NCBI GenBank assembly: GCA_022483465.1
Contig: JAKVNF010000001.1
Span: 1,178,001-1,242,000 of the forward strand
Length of the DNA stretch: 64,000 nt
Origin: Lachnospiraceae bacterium
Lineage (GTDB): Bacteria > Bacillota > Clostridia > Lachnospirales > Lachnospiraceae
Direction: 5' to 3'
This document shows, in pieces, positions 36,143 through 44,882 of the stretch (position 1 is its first letter; each line of letters begins with the position of its first letter). Below the pieces are notes generated by a model that saw only the letters and a list, made by a program, of their open reading frames with translations, had not been told where the DNA came from and searched no databases. The position numbers and the translations under genes are program-made.

Positions 36143-37161
36143 TTTTTTCTCCTTTCCCGAAACGTCCGAAACCGCTGCCAGCCCCGAAGCTCATGGAGCG
36201 GGCGCGGCAAAGCTTCCGGTTTCTTTGCTCTGCGGTCCTGTTTTTCTGCCGCTTTTTGGGCCTTTGGGGTCTCCTGCATCTCCTCTATACTGACCCTTTC
36301 AAAGGTCAGCTTCGTCCCCGGCACCGCCTGGGCAAGGAGGGGCAGATCCCTTGAGATCACCGTCGCGATCTTGGCATAGCCGCCCGCCGTCTGGTGATCC
36401 GCCAGAAGCAGGATCGGCAGGCCCGACTTCGGGACCTGCACCGAGCCAAAGACGATGCCGTCCGAGATGATGTCGGAGCCGTGCCGGGTCTCGATCACCG
36501 GCCCCGCGAGCCGCATGCCCATGCGGTCGCTCTCCGACGTCATCGTGTAGGTGCTGCCGTAGAAGGTCTCGATCCCCGCCTCGGTGAAGGCCTCCTCCTG
36601 GGGGCCGGGGATGCAGTGGATCACCAGGTGGTCGGAGAAGACCGGGTGATAGGGCCGGACAAAGCCCTGGGGCGTTTCCTTCGCCGCCCCCACGGGGAGC
36701 ACATCCCCCGCAAGGAGGGCACGGCCCGAAAAGCCGCCCATCCTGCACTTTAGGTTGGTGGAGCGGCTCCCCAGAACCTTCGGCACCGCAATGCCGCCCG
36801 CGACGGCAAGGTACGTGCGAAGGCCCTTTCCCGCCATGTGCAGCTCCAGCACCTGGCCGCTCTCCACCCAAAAGGCTTCTCCGGTCTTCACCGGTCTTCC
36901 GTCGAGCCGCGCATCCATGTCCGCGCCGGCAAGGGCCGCCGTGGCAGAGCCCAAAAAGCGAAGGGCCGGGCCCTTCATCGTGCACTCCAGCTCCGCCTCC
37001 CCGTCCCGGTTTCCCACCAGTTCATTGGCAAAGCGGTAGGCCTCCTGGTCCATGGCCCCGGACTCCGTGATCCCGTCCGCCAGATACCCAAAGCGCCCGG
37101 CGTCCTGCACCGTGGTCAGAACCTCCGGGGAGAGCACTTCGATCTCAATGGCCTTGTTCAT
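36136..37161 (-). CDS. pxpC: 5-oxoprolinase subunit C (KipA / biotin-dependent carboxyltransferase-like)
   Basis: A 341-residue protein of the AHS2/KipA family, one half of the ATP-using part of 5-oxoprolinase. Recognisable regions are TVQDAGRFGY near the N-terminus, the GSRSTNLKCRMGGFSGR stretch and the LLADHQTAGGY motif. The start overlaps the pxpB stop (ATGA), and the stop overlaps the next gene, showing tight coupling. The C-terminal about 40 residues are Lys/Arg-rich and less conserved. Confidence 0.9.
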   Translation of the reverse strand: MNKAIEIEVLSPEVLTTVQDAGRFGYLADGITESGAMDQEAYRFANELVGNRDGEAELECTMKGPALRFLGSATAALAGADMDARLDGRPVKTGEAFWVESGQVLELHMAGKGLRTYLAVAGGIAVPKVLGSRSTNLKCRMGGFSGRALLAGDVLPVGAAKETPQGFVRPYHPVFSDHLVIHCIPGPQEEAFTEAGIETFYGSTYTMTSESDRMGMRLAGPVIETRHGSDIISDGIVFGSVQVPKSGLPILLLADHQTAGGYAKIATVISRDLPLLAQAVPGTKLTFERVSIEEMQETPKAQKAAEKQDRRAKKPEALPRPLHELRGWQRFRTFRERRKKW

Positions 37162-37895
37162 TCTCCGGTCACCTCCTCCCGGTATGTGCCCTGCTCCACA
37201 TCTTTTTCAATCGCGCGGTATTCTTCTTCCGTCACCGGCTCAAAGCGCAGGTACTCCCCCGCCCGGCACAGGATCGGCTCTTTCCGGTCCGGGTCGTACA
37301 GGCGCACCGGCGTCCTGCCGATGAGCCGCCAGCCCCCGGGGGAGGCGATGGGATAGACGCCGGTCTGGGCGCCGCCGATGCCCACCGAACCCGCGGGGAT
37401 CTTGGTCCTCGGCGTTGCAAGGCGCGGCGCCTGGATCCGGGAATCCAGCCCGCCCAGGTACACAAAGCCGGGCAGAAAGCCCAGCATATAGATCCGATAG
37501 GCCTCCTTGGCGTGGATGCGGATGATCTCCTCGGCGGTAAGGCCCGTGAGCTCCTCCATCGACGGAAGATCCTCCCCGAGCGCGCCGCCGTAGCAGCAGG
37601 GGATGTGGTGGATCCGGCGGGTCTTCTCTCCCTCTTTTGCATCCTGCGAGAGCTTCGGAAGAAGTGCCTCCACCTCCTCTTTCAGCACCCGGTAGGTGGT
37701 CAAAGCCGGGTCGTAGAGGACAAGGAGCGAGGAGAAGGCGGGCATCAGCTCCCGGACGCCGGAAAGTGTCCGTTCTCTCAAAAGTCCCGCAAGGCGCGCC
37801 ACCTTCCGGTTGGTCTTTTCCTCAATGACGTTTCCAAAATCCACAAGCAGTGCCCGGTCTCCTTCCGGACAGATCCGCACGGTTTCTTCCGCCAT
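37158..37895 (-). CDS. pxpB: 5-oxoprolinase subunit B (KipI / AHS1 family)
   Basis: A 245-residue protein that pairs with PxpC in 5-oxoprolinase. Family motifs are PEGDRALLVDFG, IPCCYGGALGEDL, GFLPGFVYLGG and the PAGSVGIGG plus SPGGWRLIGRTP region. The frame opens at 37967, but AGGAGG before the ATG at 37895 fixes the start. It is the first gene of the operon; a promoter (37976-38003) and a terminator-like leader hairpin lie upstream. Confidence 0.9.
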   Translation of the reverse strand: MAEETVRICPEGDRALLVDFGNVIEEKTNRKVARLAGLLRERTLSGVRELMPAFSSLLVLYDPALTTYRVLKEEVEALLPKLSQDAKEGEKTRRIHHIPCCYGGALGEDLPSMEELTGLTAEEIIRIHAKEAYRIYMLGFLPGFVYLGGLDSRIQAPRLATPRTKIPAGSVGIGGAQTGVYPIASPGGWRLIGRTPVRLYDPDRKEPILCRAGEYLRFEPVTEEEYRAIEKDVEQGTYREEVTGE

Positions 37896-37921
37896 GGCTT
37901 CCTCCTGCATCTGGGTAATCA

Positions 37922-37956
37922 AAAAGGGCACAGCACAGTATTCCCTGTGCTGCACC
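37922..37956 (-). terminator. Terminator-like hairpin between the pxp promoter and pxpB
   Basis: On the minus strand GCAGCACAG pairs with CTGTGCTG with a GGG/CCC extension, followed by TTTTT. It can end glgP transcripts, but it also lies downstream of the predicted pxp promoter and could attenuate that operon. Confidence 0.6.
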
Positions 37957-37975
37957 CCATTGTGCACTTGGCCTG

Positions 37976-38003
37976 ATTATACTCCGCCCCGGGCCGATTT
38001 CAA
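37976..38003 (-). promoter_or_regulatory. Putative promoter of the pxp operon
   Basis: On the minus strand TTGAAA (37998-38003) and TATAAT (37976-37981) with a 16-bp spacer, between glgP and pxpB. Confidence 0.55.
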
Positions 38004-38057
38004 ACAGATCTTCTCAAGTGTGCAAAAAGCCTCATCGTGTCTTTCGGGATCCGGCCA

Positions 38058-40313
38058 TCAGTTCAGATGCCAGATCTCCTTGTTGTACTGCGCGATGGTG
38101 CGGTCGGAGGAGAAGTAGCCGGCCTTTGCGATGTTGACCAGAGCCTTCTTCGTCCAGGGATCCTGATCCTCGTAGTCTGCAAGGACCTGTGCCTTCGTCT
38201 TGCGGTAGTCCTCGAAATCCGGGAAGGTCATGAACCAGTCCTTGGAGAGCAGCTCGTGGGAGAGGCGCTCCAGGTTCTCGGCATTGCCGGCGGCCCGCAT
38301 CTCGGGTCCGGTCAGGAAGTCCACGGCGCGGCGCAGGATGGGATCCCTGTCGTACCAGTCCTTCGAGACATAGTCCGCTCTCTTGTAGCGGGCGATGACG
38401 GTGTCAGAGCTCTCGCCGAAGGTGTAGATGTTGTCCGCACCGACCAGATCCGCGATCTCCACGTTGGCGCCGTCCATGGTGCCGAGGGTGATGGCACCGT
38501 TGAGCATGAACTTCATGTTGGAGGTGCCGGAGGCCTCCTTGGAGGCCAGGGAGATCTGCTCGGAGATGTTCGCGGCAGGGATCAGCTTCTCTGCGACGGT
38601 GACGTTGTAGTTCTCGAGCATCACCACCTTCAGGTAAGGGCTGACCTGCGGATCCGCATCCACCACCTTGGAGAAGGCGAGGATCGCGGAGATGATGTCC
38701 TTGGCGATGATGTAGGCGGGAGCAGCCTTGGCGCCGAAGAAGAGCGTGATCGGCCTTGCGGGCTTCTTGCCCTCCTTGATCTGCAGGTACTCATCGATCG
38801 CCCACAGCAGGTTCATCTGCTGTCTCTTGTACTCATGAAGTCTCTTGGACTGAACGTCGAAGATGGAGTCCGGATTGACCTCCACGCCCTGGTAGTCCTT
38901 GAGCCAGGAGGCGAACTGCTTCTTCTTGGTCTCCTTGACCTCGCGGACCTTTGCGAGCACCTCGGCATCATCCTTGTAGGCAAGGAACTTCTCGAGCTCG
39001 TCGGCGTCCTTAATCCAACCCTCGCCGATCTTGCTGCTGATGAGGGCGGAGAGCTCCGGATTGCACATCCGGACCCAGCGGCGGAAGGTGATGCCGTTGG
39101 TCTTGTTGTTGAACTTCTCCGGGTAGATCTTGTAGAACGGTGCCAGCTCGGTGTTCTTCAAGATCTCGGTGTGGAGCTTCGCCACGCCGTTGACGCTGTG
39201 GCTGAAGTGGATGTCGATGTTCGCCATGTGGACCCGGCCGTCCTTGTCGATGATCTGGACGAACGGCTCGTCGTACTTCGCGGCGATGTACTTGTTCAGG
39301 TCCTCGATGACCGGGACCAGCTGGGGAACGGCCTTCTCCAAAAAGCTCCTGGGCCAGGTCTCCAGTGCCTCGGCGAGGATGGTGTGGTTGGTGTAGCCGC
39401 AGACATCCGTGACGATCTGATAGGCCTCTTCCTTCTCGACGCCCTCTGCGGTCAGCCGGCGAATCAGCTCGGGGATGACCATGGTCGGATGCGTGTCATT
39501 GATCTGGATGGCGGCGTAGTCGGCCAGATCGTGGAGGTTGGAGCCCTTGGCCTTTGCCTCCTCGAGGATCAGCTGGGCGGCGTTGCTGACCATGAAGTAC
39601 TCCTGGTACACGCGCAGGATCCGGCCCGCGTCGTCGCTGTCATCGGGATACAGGAACAGGGTCAGATTCTTTGCGATCTGGGTCTTGTCGAAGCTGATGC
39701 GGTCCTTGATCAGGCGCTCATCGACGGTGTCCACGTCGAAGAGGCGGAGTCTTCCGGACTTGGAGCCGTAGCCGGTGACGTCGATCTCATACATGGTGGA
39801 AGTCAGGGTGAGCCCGCCGAACTCGACCGTGTAGTGCTTTCCGGTCTTTTTCATCCAGCTCTCCTTGCCCCACTTGAGCCAGTAGTCCGGGGTCTCGTAC
39901 TGGCGGCAGGCGTCAAAGGACTGCTTGAACAGGCCGCAGTGGTAGGCAATGCCCACGCCGTCTGCCGGCAGGCCAAGCGTTGCCAGGGAGTCGATGAAAC
40001 ATGCAGCAAGTCTTCCAAGGCCGCCGTTTCCCAGAGAGGGCTCGTTCTCGAACTCCTCCAGGGTGGTGATGTCCTTGCCGGCCTCTGCCAGCTCCTGCTT
40101 CACCTGCTCGTACAGTCCCAGGTTGATCAGGTTGTTGGAGAGGAGCTTGCCGATCAGAAACTCTGCCGAGATGTAGTAGAGCTTCTTCTTTCCCTCGTTA
40201 TAGCCGTTCTCTTTGGCTGCGTCCGCGGTCAGGTTGAGGACTGCGTTGAACAGCTCCAGATCCGTGCACGCCGCAAGCGGCTTGTCGGTGTAATCTGCGA
40301 TCTTCTTTGCCAT
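38058..40313 (-). CDS. glgP: Glycogen/maltodextrin phosphorylase
   Basis: A GT35 phosphorylase of 751 residues that releases glucose 1-phosphate from alpha-1,4-glucans. N-terminal YYISAEFLIG and NGGLGRLAACF, and the PLP-lysine motif EASGTSNMKF (about residue 600), are diagnostic; the protein is slightly shorter than the about 800-residue average. GGAGG precedes the ATG. It is divergent from an AraC-type regulator and near a pullulanase, indicating coordinated glycogen or starch breakdown. Confidence 0.95.
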   Translation of the reverse strand: MAKKIADYTDKPLAACTDLELFNAVLNLTADAAKENGYNEGKKKLYYISAEFLIGKLLSNNLINLGLYEQVKQELAEAGKDITTLEEFENEPSLGNGGLGRLAACFIDSLATLGLPADGVGIAYHCGLFKQSFDACRQYETPDYWLKWGKESWMKKTGKHYTVEFGGLTLTSTMYEIDVTGYGSKSGRLRLFDVDTVDERLIKDRISFDKTQIAKNLTLFLYPDDSDDAGRILRVYQEYFMVSNAAQLILEEAKAKGSNLHDLADYAAIQINDTHPTMVIPELIRRLTAEGVEKEEAYQIVTDVCGYTNHTILAEALETWPRSFLEKAVPQLVPVIEDLNKYIAAKYDEPFVQIIDKDGRVHMANIDIHFSHSVNGVAKLHTEILKNTELAPFYKIYPEKFNNKTNGITFRRWVRMCNPELSALISSKIGEGWIKDADELEKFLAYKDDAEVLAKVREVKETKKKQFASWLKDYQGVEVNPDSIFDVQSKRLHEYKRQQMNLLWAIDEYLQIKEGKKPARPITLFFGAKAAPAYIIAKDIISAILAFSKVVDADPQVSPYLKVVMLENYNVTVAEKLIPAANISEQISLASKEASGTSNMKFMLNGAITLGTMDGANVEIADLVGADNIYTFGESSDTVIARYKRADYVSKDWYDRDPILRRAVDFLTGPEMRAAGNAENLERLSHELLSKDWFMTFPDFEDYRKTKAQVLADYEDQDPWTKKALVNIAKAGYFSSDRTIAQYNKEIWHLN

Positions 40314-40559
40314 AAAGCATTACCTCCGTTCGATTGCCTGTTACCGGTTACCGTCCGCGGACCTCCCCGGATCCGCGCTGCTCTTTTCAATGTTTCTGAA
40401 TCGTATTATACTAGCATTGCCGTGCGGTTTTCTTGCAATAAATCCGCATGTAATTGCACTATCCTAGCATATCCCGGCGGGTTCCTGTCGTACTTGCACA
40501 AACAGGCACTCCCGCCTTCGTCATCTTGCCCAAACACTGCTTGCAAAGAAAGGATGCTC

Positions 40560-41444
40560 ATGGAGCTCGAATCCTATACCCAGTACCACGAGACCAAGCT
40601 GCACGACCAGCCCGGTTTTTCCTACAACACCTACCTGTGCACCATCCCCCAGGACTTCCTGCGGGTGGACCTGCACTGGCACGAGCAGATGGAGATCATC
40701 TACGTCAAGAAGGGCTCCGGCACGGTCACCGTCAACATGACCGCCCTCCCCGTCAGTGCGGGGTGCCTGGTCCCGATCCTCCCCGGGGAGCTCCACGCCA
40801 TCGAGGGGACCCCCGGGGTTCGGATGGAGTACGAGAACATCATCTTCTCCCTCTCGATCCTCGAGAGCACCGACGAGAATGACTGGTGCCGCACCCACGT
40901 GATCCGGGCGCTGGAAAATGGCACCCTCACCTTCCCGCGGCCCATCCTGCCGGGGACCGACTTTCACCGTCAGGCGGCCCAGGCGCTGGATCTGGCGGAC
41001 CACGCCTGCATGGAGCGGACCTCCGGGTATGCGCTTCTCGTCAAGAGCAGCCTGTTCCAGTTTCTGTACGCCCTCTACTCCAACCGCTACCCCGAGACCG
41101 GCCGCCCCGCCTCCCAGCACGAGGACTCCCTCAAGAAGGTCATCCTCTTTGTGAAGGAGCACTTCGCGGAGCCCATCACCGTGGAGGACGCGGCGGCGGT
41201 CACCGAGTACAGCCCCGCCCACTTCATGCGCTTTTTCCGCCAGGAGACCGGCCAGACCTTCATCCGCTTTCTCTCGGACTACCGGCTCTCCTACGCATCC
41301 TACCTGCTGAAGGAGTCCGGGGACCCGGTGTCGGCAGTGGCGGAAAAGAGCGGCTTCTTCAACCTCTCCTACTTCATCCGGATCTTCCGCTCCCACTTCG
41401 GCCTCTCCCCGGGGCAGTACCGGCGGCAGTTTCAAAAAAGGTAG
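40560..41444 (+). CDS. AraC-family regulator with cupin sensor domain
   Basis: A 294-residue regulator. The N-terminal cupin-like domain (about 15-130) has HWHEQMEIIYV and GELHAI typical of sugar-sensing AraC proteins; the two C-terminal helix-turn-helix units follow, with YSPAHFMRFFRQETGQTF and the final FFNLSYFIRIFRSHFG signature. AAAGGA lies upstream of the ATG at 40560; an ATG six bases earlier is too close. It lies between glgP (divergent) and pulA (convergent), so these are plausible targets. Confidence 0.87.
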   Translation: MELESYTQYHETKLHDQPGFSYNTYLCTIPQDFLRVDLHWHEQMEIIYVKKGSGTVTVNMTALPVSAGCLVPILPGELHAIEGTPGVRMEYENIIFSLSILESTDENDWCRTHVIRALENGTLTFPRPILPGTDFHRQAAQALDLADHACMERTSGYALLVKSSLFQFLYALYSNRYPETGRPASQHEDSLKKVILFVKEHFAEPITVEDAAAVTEYSPAHFMRFFRQETGQTFIRFLSDYRLSYASYLLKESGDPVSAVAEKSGFFNLSYFIRIFRSHFGLSPGQYRRQFQKR

Positions 41445-41445
41445 C

Positions 41446-41499
41446 AAAGAGCGACCAGACCCAGCAGGTTACCTGCTACGGGTTTGGCCGCTCTTTTTT
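41446..41499. terminator. Bidirectional terminator between araC-type gene and pulA
   Basis: AAAGAGCG pairs with CGCTCTTT, with further pairs inside, A-rich before and TTTTTT after. Confidence 0.8.
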
Positions 41500-41500
41500 G

Positions 41501-43468
41501 TCACGCTGTTCCCACTTCGCCGAGAATCAGCACCGAGACGGGCGGGATGCGCACGTACCGGAACTCCCCGCCGGTTAAAATCTCCGACTCCGCGTTCTCA
41601 AAGAGGAAGGAGTCCTCTCCGTCCAGGAGCACCCGCCACTCCCCCTGGGGGAGCGGTACCTCGGAGCACTCGTCGGTGGAGTTGTAGAGGATGTAGACCA
41701 GCCTCCAGCGGCAGGGGCGCACCCCCGGCCGCGCAGGGCTCGTGACGAAAAAGCCTACGATCCCGTCCTCGTGCCAGGGGGTCTTGATGGCCCGCCAGGC
41801 ATCCTCGGACTTGTCGCACAACCCCGGGATCTGCTTTCGCAGGGCGATGAGGCCCTGGTAGTAGCGGACAAGCCCCCGGTACTGAAACGCCCGGTTCCAA
41901 TCCAGGCGGTTGACACGGATCGGCGCGTTGTAGCTGTTGCTGTTGCCGTCCTTGGTCCTTGCAAACTCCTCCCCGGAGAGCATGAACGGAATGCCCTGGC
42001 AGGTCATGTACACGGCGGCTGCCATGTGGTTCTGCCGAAGGCGCAGCTCCTCGTCCCTTGTGGTGACCGCCAGCTTGTCCCAGAGCGTCTGGTTGTCGTG
42101 GGCGGACACGTAGGTGATGATCTGGGAGGGGGCCTTCACCGGCATGCCGGAGCTGTAGCGCCAGGCCTTGATCGCCCGCATCATCTTCTCATCAGAGGAG
42201 CACATCCCGTTGATAAAGCCCGGCTCGTGCTCGTTGAAGACCGAGCCCTTGATCGCATCCCGGGTGTCGTCGGAGAACATCGCGATGGCAACGTCCAGCT
42301 TCCCGAAGTTCTCCTTCACCGCCAGGGGCTCCGGGCGGGAGAGGGCGGTGGGCCCTGCGGACCAGGGCTCGCCGTACACCATCTTCTCGCCCCGGCCGAA
42401 GGCATCGTCCAGGCGCTTTTGGATCTCGTTCATCAGGCTCACCGGAAGAAGCCCCATGAGGTCAAACCGGAAGCCGTCGATGTGGTACTCCCTGGCCCAG
42501 TACAGCACCGCGTCCACGATGAGCTTTCTTGCCATCGGGCGCTCCGCCGCGATATCGTTCCCGCAGCCGGAGCCGTTGGAGAGCGTTCCATCGGGGTTCA
42601 GCCGGTAGAAGTACCAGGGCACCGTGCGCTGCAGGCTGGTGTCCAGCTGATAGGTGTGGTTGAAGACCACGTCCATGTTGACGCGAAGGCCTGCTCGGTG
42701 CAGTGCCTGCACCATCTGCTTCACCTCGCGCACCCGGACCTCGCCGTGGACCGGATCGGTGGCGTAGGACCCCTCCGGGATGAAATAGTTCACCGGATCA
42801 TACCCCCAGTTGAACTCCTTGTCCGGGTCCTTCGCCAGCTCGTCCACCGAGCCGAAGTCATAGATCGGCATCAGTTGCACATGGGTGATGCCCAGCTGCC
42901 GCAGGTAGTCGACCCCGGTGGGGAACTCCCCGGCATCGTTCAAAGTGGTGCCCCTCTCCGTAAAGGCGAGGTACTTGCCCCGGACCGCCTCCGGAAAACC
43001 CCCGGACCGATCCCAGGAGAACTCCTTCACGTGGGCCTCCCAGATGAAGGTCTCCGGCCCCTTTTCAGGGGCCCGATCCTCCGCCCAGCCCTCGGGGTCG
43101 GTGCGCGCAAGGTCCAGCACCATGTCCCGGGTGCCGTTGGCGCTGCAGCTTCTTGCATACGGGTCCGTGGTCCGCACAGTCTCCCCCTGAATCGTCACGT
43201 CGTAGTCGTAGTACCACCCGTCCAGATTTTTCCTGGTCTCCAGGGCCCAGACCCCCCGGCCCCGGTTCTTCATCGGCCACTGCACGGGATCCCCGGTCAT
43301 GCCGTCCCGGTACAGGTTCAGGGTCACTTGCCCGGCCGCGGGGCACCAGAGCGCGAAGGAAGTACCCGCCTCGGTGCACGAAGCCCCCAGTCTCCCCCGA
43401 TAGGTATACTCCGCCTCAAATGCGGGATCTTCGTACCATTCCTTCCACGCAAGCGGCGTTTTTGCCAT
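41501..43468 (-). CDS. pulA: Type I pullulanase (GH13)
   Basis: A 655-residue debranching enzyme hydrolysing alpha-1,6 bonds in pullulan, starch or glycogen dextrins. A CBM48-type N-terminal domain precedes the catalytic barrel with the type I signature FNWGYDPVNYF, VVFNHTY, the nucleophile Asp in GFRFDLMG (about 335), acid/base Glu in VYGEPW (about 363) and SAHDNQT. No signal peptide, so it acts inside the cell beside glycogen phosphorylase. GAGGATT precedes the ATG. Confidence 0.94.
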   Translation of the reverse strand: MAKTPLAWKEWYEDPAFEAEYTYRGRLGASCTEAGTSFALWCPAAGQVTLNLYRDGMTGDPVQWPMKNRGRGVWALETRKNLDGWYYDYDVTIQGETVRTTDPYARSCSANGTRDMVLDLARTDPEGWAEDRAPEKGPETFIWEAHVKEFSWDRSGGFPEAVRGKYLAFTERGTTLNDAGEFPTGVDYLRQLGITHVQLMPIYDFGSVDELAKDPDKEFNWGYDPVNYFIPEGSYATDPVHGEVRVREVKQMVQALHRAGLRVNMDVVFNHTYQLDTSLQRTVPWYFYRLNPDGTLSNGSGCGNDIAAERPMARKLIVDAVLYWAREYHIDGFRFDLMGLLPVSLMNEIQKRLDDAFGRGEKMVYGEPWSAGPTALSRPEPLAVKENFGKLDVAIAMFSDDTRDAIKGSVFNEHEPGFINGMCSSDEKMMRAIKAWRYSSGMPVKAPSQIITYVSAHDNQTLWDKLAVTTRDEELRLRQNHMAAAVYMTCQGIPFMLSGEEFARTKDGNSNSYNAPIRVNRLDWNRAFQYRGLVRYYQGLIALRKQIPGLCDKSEDAWRAIKTPWHEDGIVGFFVTSPARPGVRPCRWRLVYILYNSTDECSEVPLPQGEWRVLLDGEDSFLFENAESEILTGGEFRYVRIPPVSVLILGEVGTA

Positions 43469-43557
43469 GCAATAATCCTCTTTTCCGCTGCCTTCGCAGC
43501 AATCATCTTTTTATTGTACCCTGTTGCAATGCAAACGAAAAGGGGCCGCCGCGCATC

Positions 43558-44694
43558 TCAATCCGGTTCTTTGTCCTCCTCCGGATTCCGGATGGAAAAG
43601 CCGTCCTTTCCCTCCTGCTTGACGCGGTACAGGAGCCGGTCCGCCGCGGCATACAGCGCATCATAGCTGGCAAAGCTTCCCCGGTTGATGATGCAGCCCA
43701 TGCTGACGCTGACCACATCCCCATCCCGGTCGGAGAGGACGATCTCATGCACCTCCTGCTGGATCTCCTCGAGTTTCCTGCGGATGGCGCTCTCATTCTC
43801 CAGCCCCACGGCGTAGACAATGAACTCGTCGCCTCCCATGCGCATCACGACATCCGTGGTGCGGAACGCGCCGCCCAGGACCGCCGCCACGCTCTGCAGC
43901 GCCTGGTCCCCGATGCCGTGTCCGTACGTGTCATTGATGTGCTTGAAGCGGTCCACGTCCAGGAGGATGAACGTCCCACTCTCTCCCCGGGCAAGGCACC
44001 GATTGATCCTCTCCTCGCCCCCTCTGCGGTTTAAGATTCTCGTCAGGCTGTCGTGCGCGGCGCTGTCCGAAGCCGCATCGCTCCTGCGGAGCATGGCAAA
44101 ATACACCGACGTGATGTGGATGCTGCTATTCAGCGTCAGGACATTGACGAGGATCAGGCGGACGAGGTCAGACCGGAAGGCCCCCTGCGCGATCCGGAAC
44201 AGGGAAAGCAGCACGTACAGCACCGAGGAGAGGAGGGCGAGCATGGCGACCCGGATCGGGGCATCGTGAATGCTGGCTGTGAGGGCAAGGAGGAGGACCA
44301 TGAAGATCATTCCCGTCTCATTCGGCTCCACCATCGTCTCAAACACCGCGTCGGCTGTCAGGAAGAAGGCCGTCCACAGGTAGAGGAAGGCGGTCCCGTG
44401 CTCCCGCACGAAGGGCCGGATGGCAAGATGCAGTGCCAGGGTCGCGGCATCCAGGGCCAGGAGAAAAAACGTCTCGGCAAAGAGCCCCGTACCGGAGACA
44501 ACAAGCTGCACCGCGCCGGCGATTCCCAGGGCGAGGAGACAGGAGAACTGATTTCTCCAGAGTGTCTCCCCGTTTCCCGCATGGATCCTGTCCTGAAACT
44601 GGGCAAGGTCCCCCGGATACAGTCTCTCCCAGAGCGCGGCAGCAAGGCCGCAGCGCTTTTCTTCCTCTTCTCTTTCCGCTCTCTTGTCTCCCAT
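43558..44694 (-). CDS. Membrane diguanylate cyclase (GGDEF domain)
   Basis: A protein of about 378 residues. Six hydrophobic segments (about 40-205) are followed by a GGDEF domain with DVDRFKHINDTYGH and an intact MGGDEF (about 285). RTTD lies five residues before GGDEF, the canonical inhibitory I-site, so feedback by cyclic di-GMP is likely. The frame reaches a GTG at 44766 whose ribosome site is too close; the ATG at 44694 is preferred, though its own site is weak. It is the second GGDEF protein in the window. Confidence 0.85.
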   Translation of the reverse strand: MGDKRAEREEEEKRCGLAAALWERLYPGDLAQFQDRIHAGNGETLWRNQFSCLLALGIAGAVQLVVSGTGLFAETFFLLALDAATLALHLAIRPFVREHGTAFLYLWTAFFLTADAVFETMVEPNETGMIFMVLLLALTASIHDAPIRVAMLALLSSVLYVLLSLFRIAQGAFRSDLVRLILVNVLTLNSSIHITSVYFAMLRRSDAASDSAAHDSLTRILNRRGGEERINRCLARGESGTFILLDVDRFKHINDTYGHGIGDQALQSVAAVLGGAFRTTDVVMRMGGDEFIVYAVGLENESAIRRKLEEIQQEVHEIVLSDRDGDVVSVSMGCIINRGSFASYDALYAAADRLLYRVKQEGKDGFSIRNPEEDKEPD

Positions 44695-44827
44695 CTGCTC
44701 ACGGTCCCCACAGAATCTGCCCCTTGCGGCCTTTTCTCCTATTCTCTTTGTCCGGTGAGTTTGCACTCCTCCCGGCAGTGAGGTTCATTATACCATGCCC
44801 GGAGGCGATTTCCCTGGAACACGCAGA

Positions 44828-44864
44828 AAGCTCTCCGTCCCGGGGTGCCCGGGCCGGAGAGCCG
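44828..44864 (-). terminator. Terminator of the glycerophosphodiesterase gene
   Basis: GCTCTCCG pairs with CGGAGAGC around a GC-rich inner stem; a short T-rich tail follows on the minus strand. Confidence 0.65.
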
Positions 44865-44882
44865 TATCAGTCTGTTCTTCGG

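Noticed and set aside
38037-40540. Very long open frame on the plus strand opposite glgP, in frame with the AraC gene
   Set aside because: It is antisense to glgP with no ribosome site; high GC and biased codon use leave such shadow frames open. Only the part from 40560 is a gene.
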